From Antedon bifida (taxonomy: Eukaryota > Echinodermata > Crinoidea > Comatulida > Antedonidae): a DNA stretch of 64,000 bases. The translations under genes were made by a program, and so were the position numbers. Under the pieces are notes generated by a model. It had not been told where the DNA came from. It did not search any database and saw nothing but the letters and a program-made list of their open reading frames with translations. Positions 62,801 through 64,000 of the stretch are shown here, piece by piece (the stretch's first letter is position 1; every line of letters begins with the position of its first letter). The DNA is taken from the NCBI GenBank assembly GCA_963402885.1, contig OY727103.1, positions 4,316,501 through 4,380,500 of the forward strand, in the 5' to 3' direction.

Positions 62801-63903
62801 AAGTTCTGCCGATTCTACTATAACTTGTTCATATGTATTTTGTAACAAGATTCATATTATTGCATAAACTGTATTATGTTGTGCTTTAGGTCATCAACCA
62901 CATACAAGCGTTTAGCTTTTTGTTGCTTTTAATGTATTTTATTCTATATTTGTTAAAGATATTTTTGTTTTCTTCTTGGATGAATAAAATTAATGAAACT
63001 GAAACTGAAAACATAATATTAAACTGAAACCTTTGGTGATCAAAATTATTTCGCACTATAACCTATACAAGTATGCATCTGATAATTGCTGTCAGCAATT
63101 CTTCTCGATTTTTCTCTTTGTCACTGCAACGGCCTACATTTCATAAGCTCAGTTTTAGTTTGCCTGTGAATACACTAAGTCTGTGTATTGTAATAATACG
63201 ATATTGTTCGTTAACAACCAAAATATTATTATTGAATGCACACAAGTTTTATCTGTAGTGTGAATCCGCGTGTGAATTCTGATTCTGTAAAGATTACTTT
63301 TCTTCATTAACCATGCAGTTAAAACTGGTTAAGCTCTGTCTATACTACAAACTAGTACAAATATGGTAGTGATATGTCCAAATATGGTAGCGATATGACA
63401 TCATCATGTCTATATATGGGCACATCACATAGTTTAAGATACAGATTATTACAATACTTGATTCTTCTGTAGCAGCACGGTAGCATAAAAGTAGATTTCA
63501 GGTTAGAGATAAATATGTAGATTAAAATCTTATTTCCAAATCATTGTATTATTACTTATTTTTTTTTTTTCACAATAACGTTCAAAAGTTTTCGTACTGA
63601 ATTTTTAATAGCTATATACCTACATACCTATTGATTCAATACATCATCAAAAAAATATATATTACTGACGTCACACAACGATTATTAAAATCCCGAGTTA
63701 TCTATATCTTCAACATGGGCCAAATATTAAATAGCGCGCCTTCTATCTGTATTTGTCGTATTTCGGCCATTTTCTTGGGAAAAGTGTCACTAGTCATCGT
63801 AATAATGACAGATTCATTTTCATCTTTTATGAAAACTTTAAATTCCATTTAATTGCAGGGATTAAAATCGTTTCGATCAAGACAAAGACGACAAGCCGAT
63901 GAT
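59864..63903 (+). CDS. 5' exons of an unrecognised secreted or membrane protein (continues past window)
   Basis: Exon 1 (59864-59953) encodes exactly 30 residues: MGKGG, a hydrophobic core LQVLIFTVVLFVCGYGAVV typical of a signal peptide, then RQEVDE before GAG/GTAAGAG. The only in-phase continuation found is 63859-63903 (AATTGCAG acceptor, donor GAT/GTAAGA), encoding GLKSFRSRQRRQADD; the RQRR sequence suggests a furin-type propeptide cleavage site. Both exons are phase 0. An intron of 3.9 kb separates them and holds a LINE fragment and a MITE. Too little protein is visible to name the family. Confidence 0.6.
61985..62345 (-). mobile_element. 3' coding fragment of a non-LTR (LINE) retrotransposon
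   Basis: The minus-strand frame starts ENEEHMLLKCKEIKPVWRKF, the His/Cys pattern and VW motif typical of the zinc-finger-like segment after the reverse transcriptase of LINEs, and ends in a Lys-rich helix-like tail. Upstream sequence to about 62520 keeps weak coding traces (YFRKLKVKPEEHVC) with frame changes. It is inside intron 1 of the secreted-protein gene, on the opposite strand. Confidence 0.7.
62579..62609. other. Perfect-arm hairpin (13-bp arms)
   Basis: CAGGGAAGAGTGA and TCACTCTTCCCTG flank AAATG. Similar arm sequence occurs at 27036-27073; no other context. Confidence 0.6.
63331..63437. mobile_element. MITE family A, copy 5 (truncated right end)
   Basis: Begins AAGCTCTGTCTATACTACAA, keeps the ATGGTAGTGATATG repeats and CATCATGT block, but the right terminus is eroded (CACATAGTTTAAG). 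Confidence 0.7.
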
Positions 63904-64000
63904 GTAAGAAAACCTTTCTTTTTTTAGTTTTAAGTACTTTTTTTGTAATATTTTATTGGAAAGTTCGAATAAAATAAGGTCAAAAGATGATATTAATAAA

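Overview
The window looks like nuclear DNA of a marine invertebrate deuterostome, most likely an echinoderm. This is inferred from AT-rich sequence, many short exons with GT/AG introns, abundant AGGCCTAG-type palindromes, tRNA-derived SINE, MITE and Penelope-like elements, and vertebrate-like gene content (FANCI, MBD4/MeCP2). No bacterial, organellar or CRISPR features were seen. The long open frames over the 23-bp and 24-bp tandem repeats are artefacts.

Layout. (1) 398-7960, minus: the 5' 18 coding exons (724 codons, one open frame) of FANCI; the C-terminal part lies beyond the left edge. Its promoter is near 8.7 kb. (2) 8-19.9 kb: mostly repeats: an AGGCCT-palindrome cluster, a 157-bp satellite with higher-order structure, a 1-kb fold-back with ~400-bp arms, a near-identical 3 x 376 bp triplication, and two unassigned exon candidates near 15.1-15.4 kb. 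(3) 19,894-33,679 and 38,414-51,342, both minus: two tandem paralogues of an unusual signalling gene encoding a ZAK/MLTK-like protein kinase, an acidic linker, DH-PH, DH-PH, SH3 and a Lys/Ser-rich tail. The second copy (gene B) is intact at 1411 codons in 24 exons. The first (gene A) has lost the splice acceptor of one PH exon to an AAT microsatellite. A decayed third kinase fragment lies upstream of gene B. Between A and B is a tandemly duplicated 1.2-kb segment carrying 24-bp arrays. (4) 52,550-58,570, minus: a composite MBD gene. Spliced fully it encodes MBD4 (methyl-CpG-binding domain plus mismatch thymine glycosylase, 629 aa). If one donor is not used it reads into a MeCP2-like 300-aa protein. 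(5) 59,864 onward, plus: the first two exons of a secreted protein with a dibasic site, head-to-head with the MBD gene and leaving the right edge.

Functional themes: FANCI and MBD4 are nuclear DNA-repair and chromatin proteins. The kinase-GEF pair should act in cytoplasmic stress-kinase/Rho-type signalling if its degenerate DH domains are active. I see no evidence that the gene groups work together. All homology statements rest on motif recognition and exon-frame arithmetic done by eye; no database search was run.
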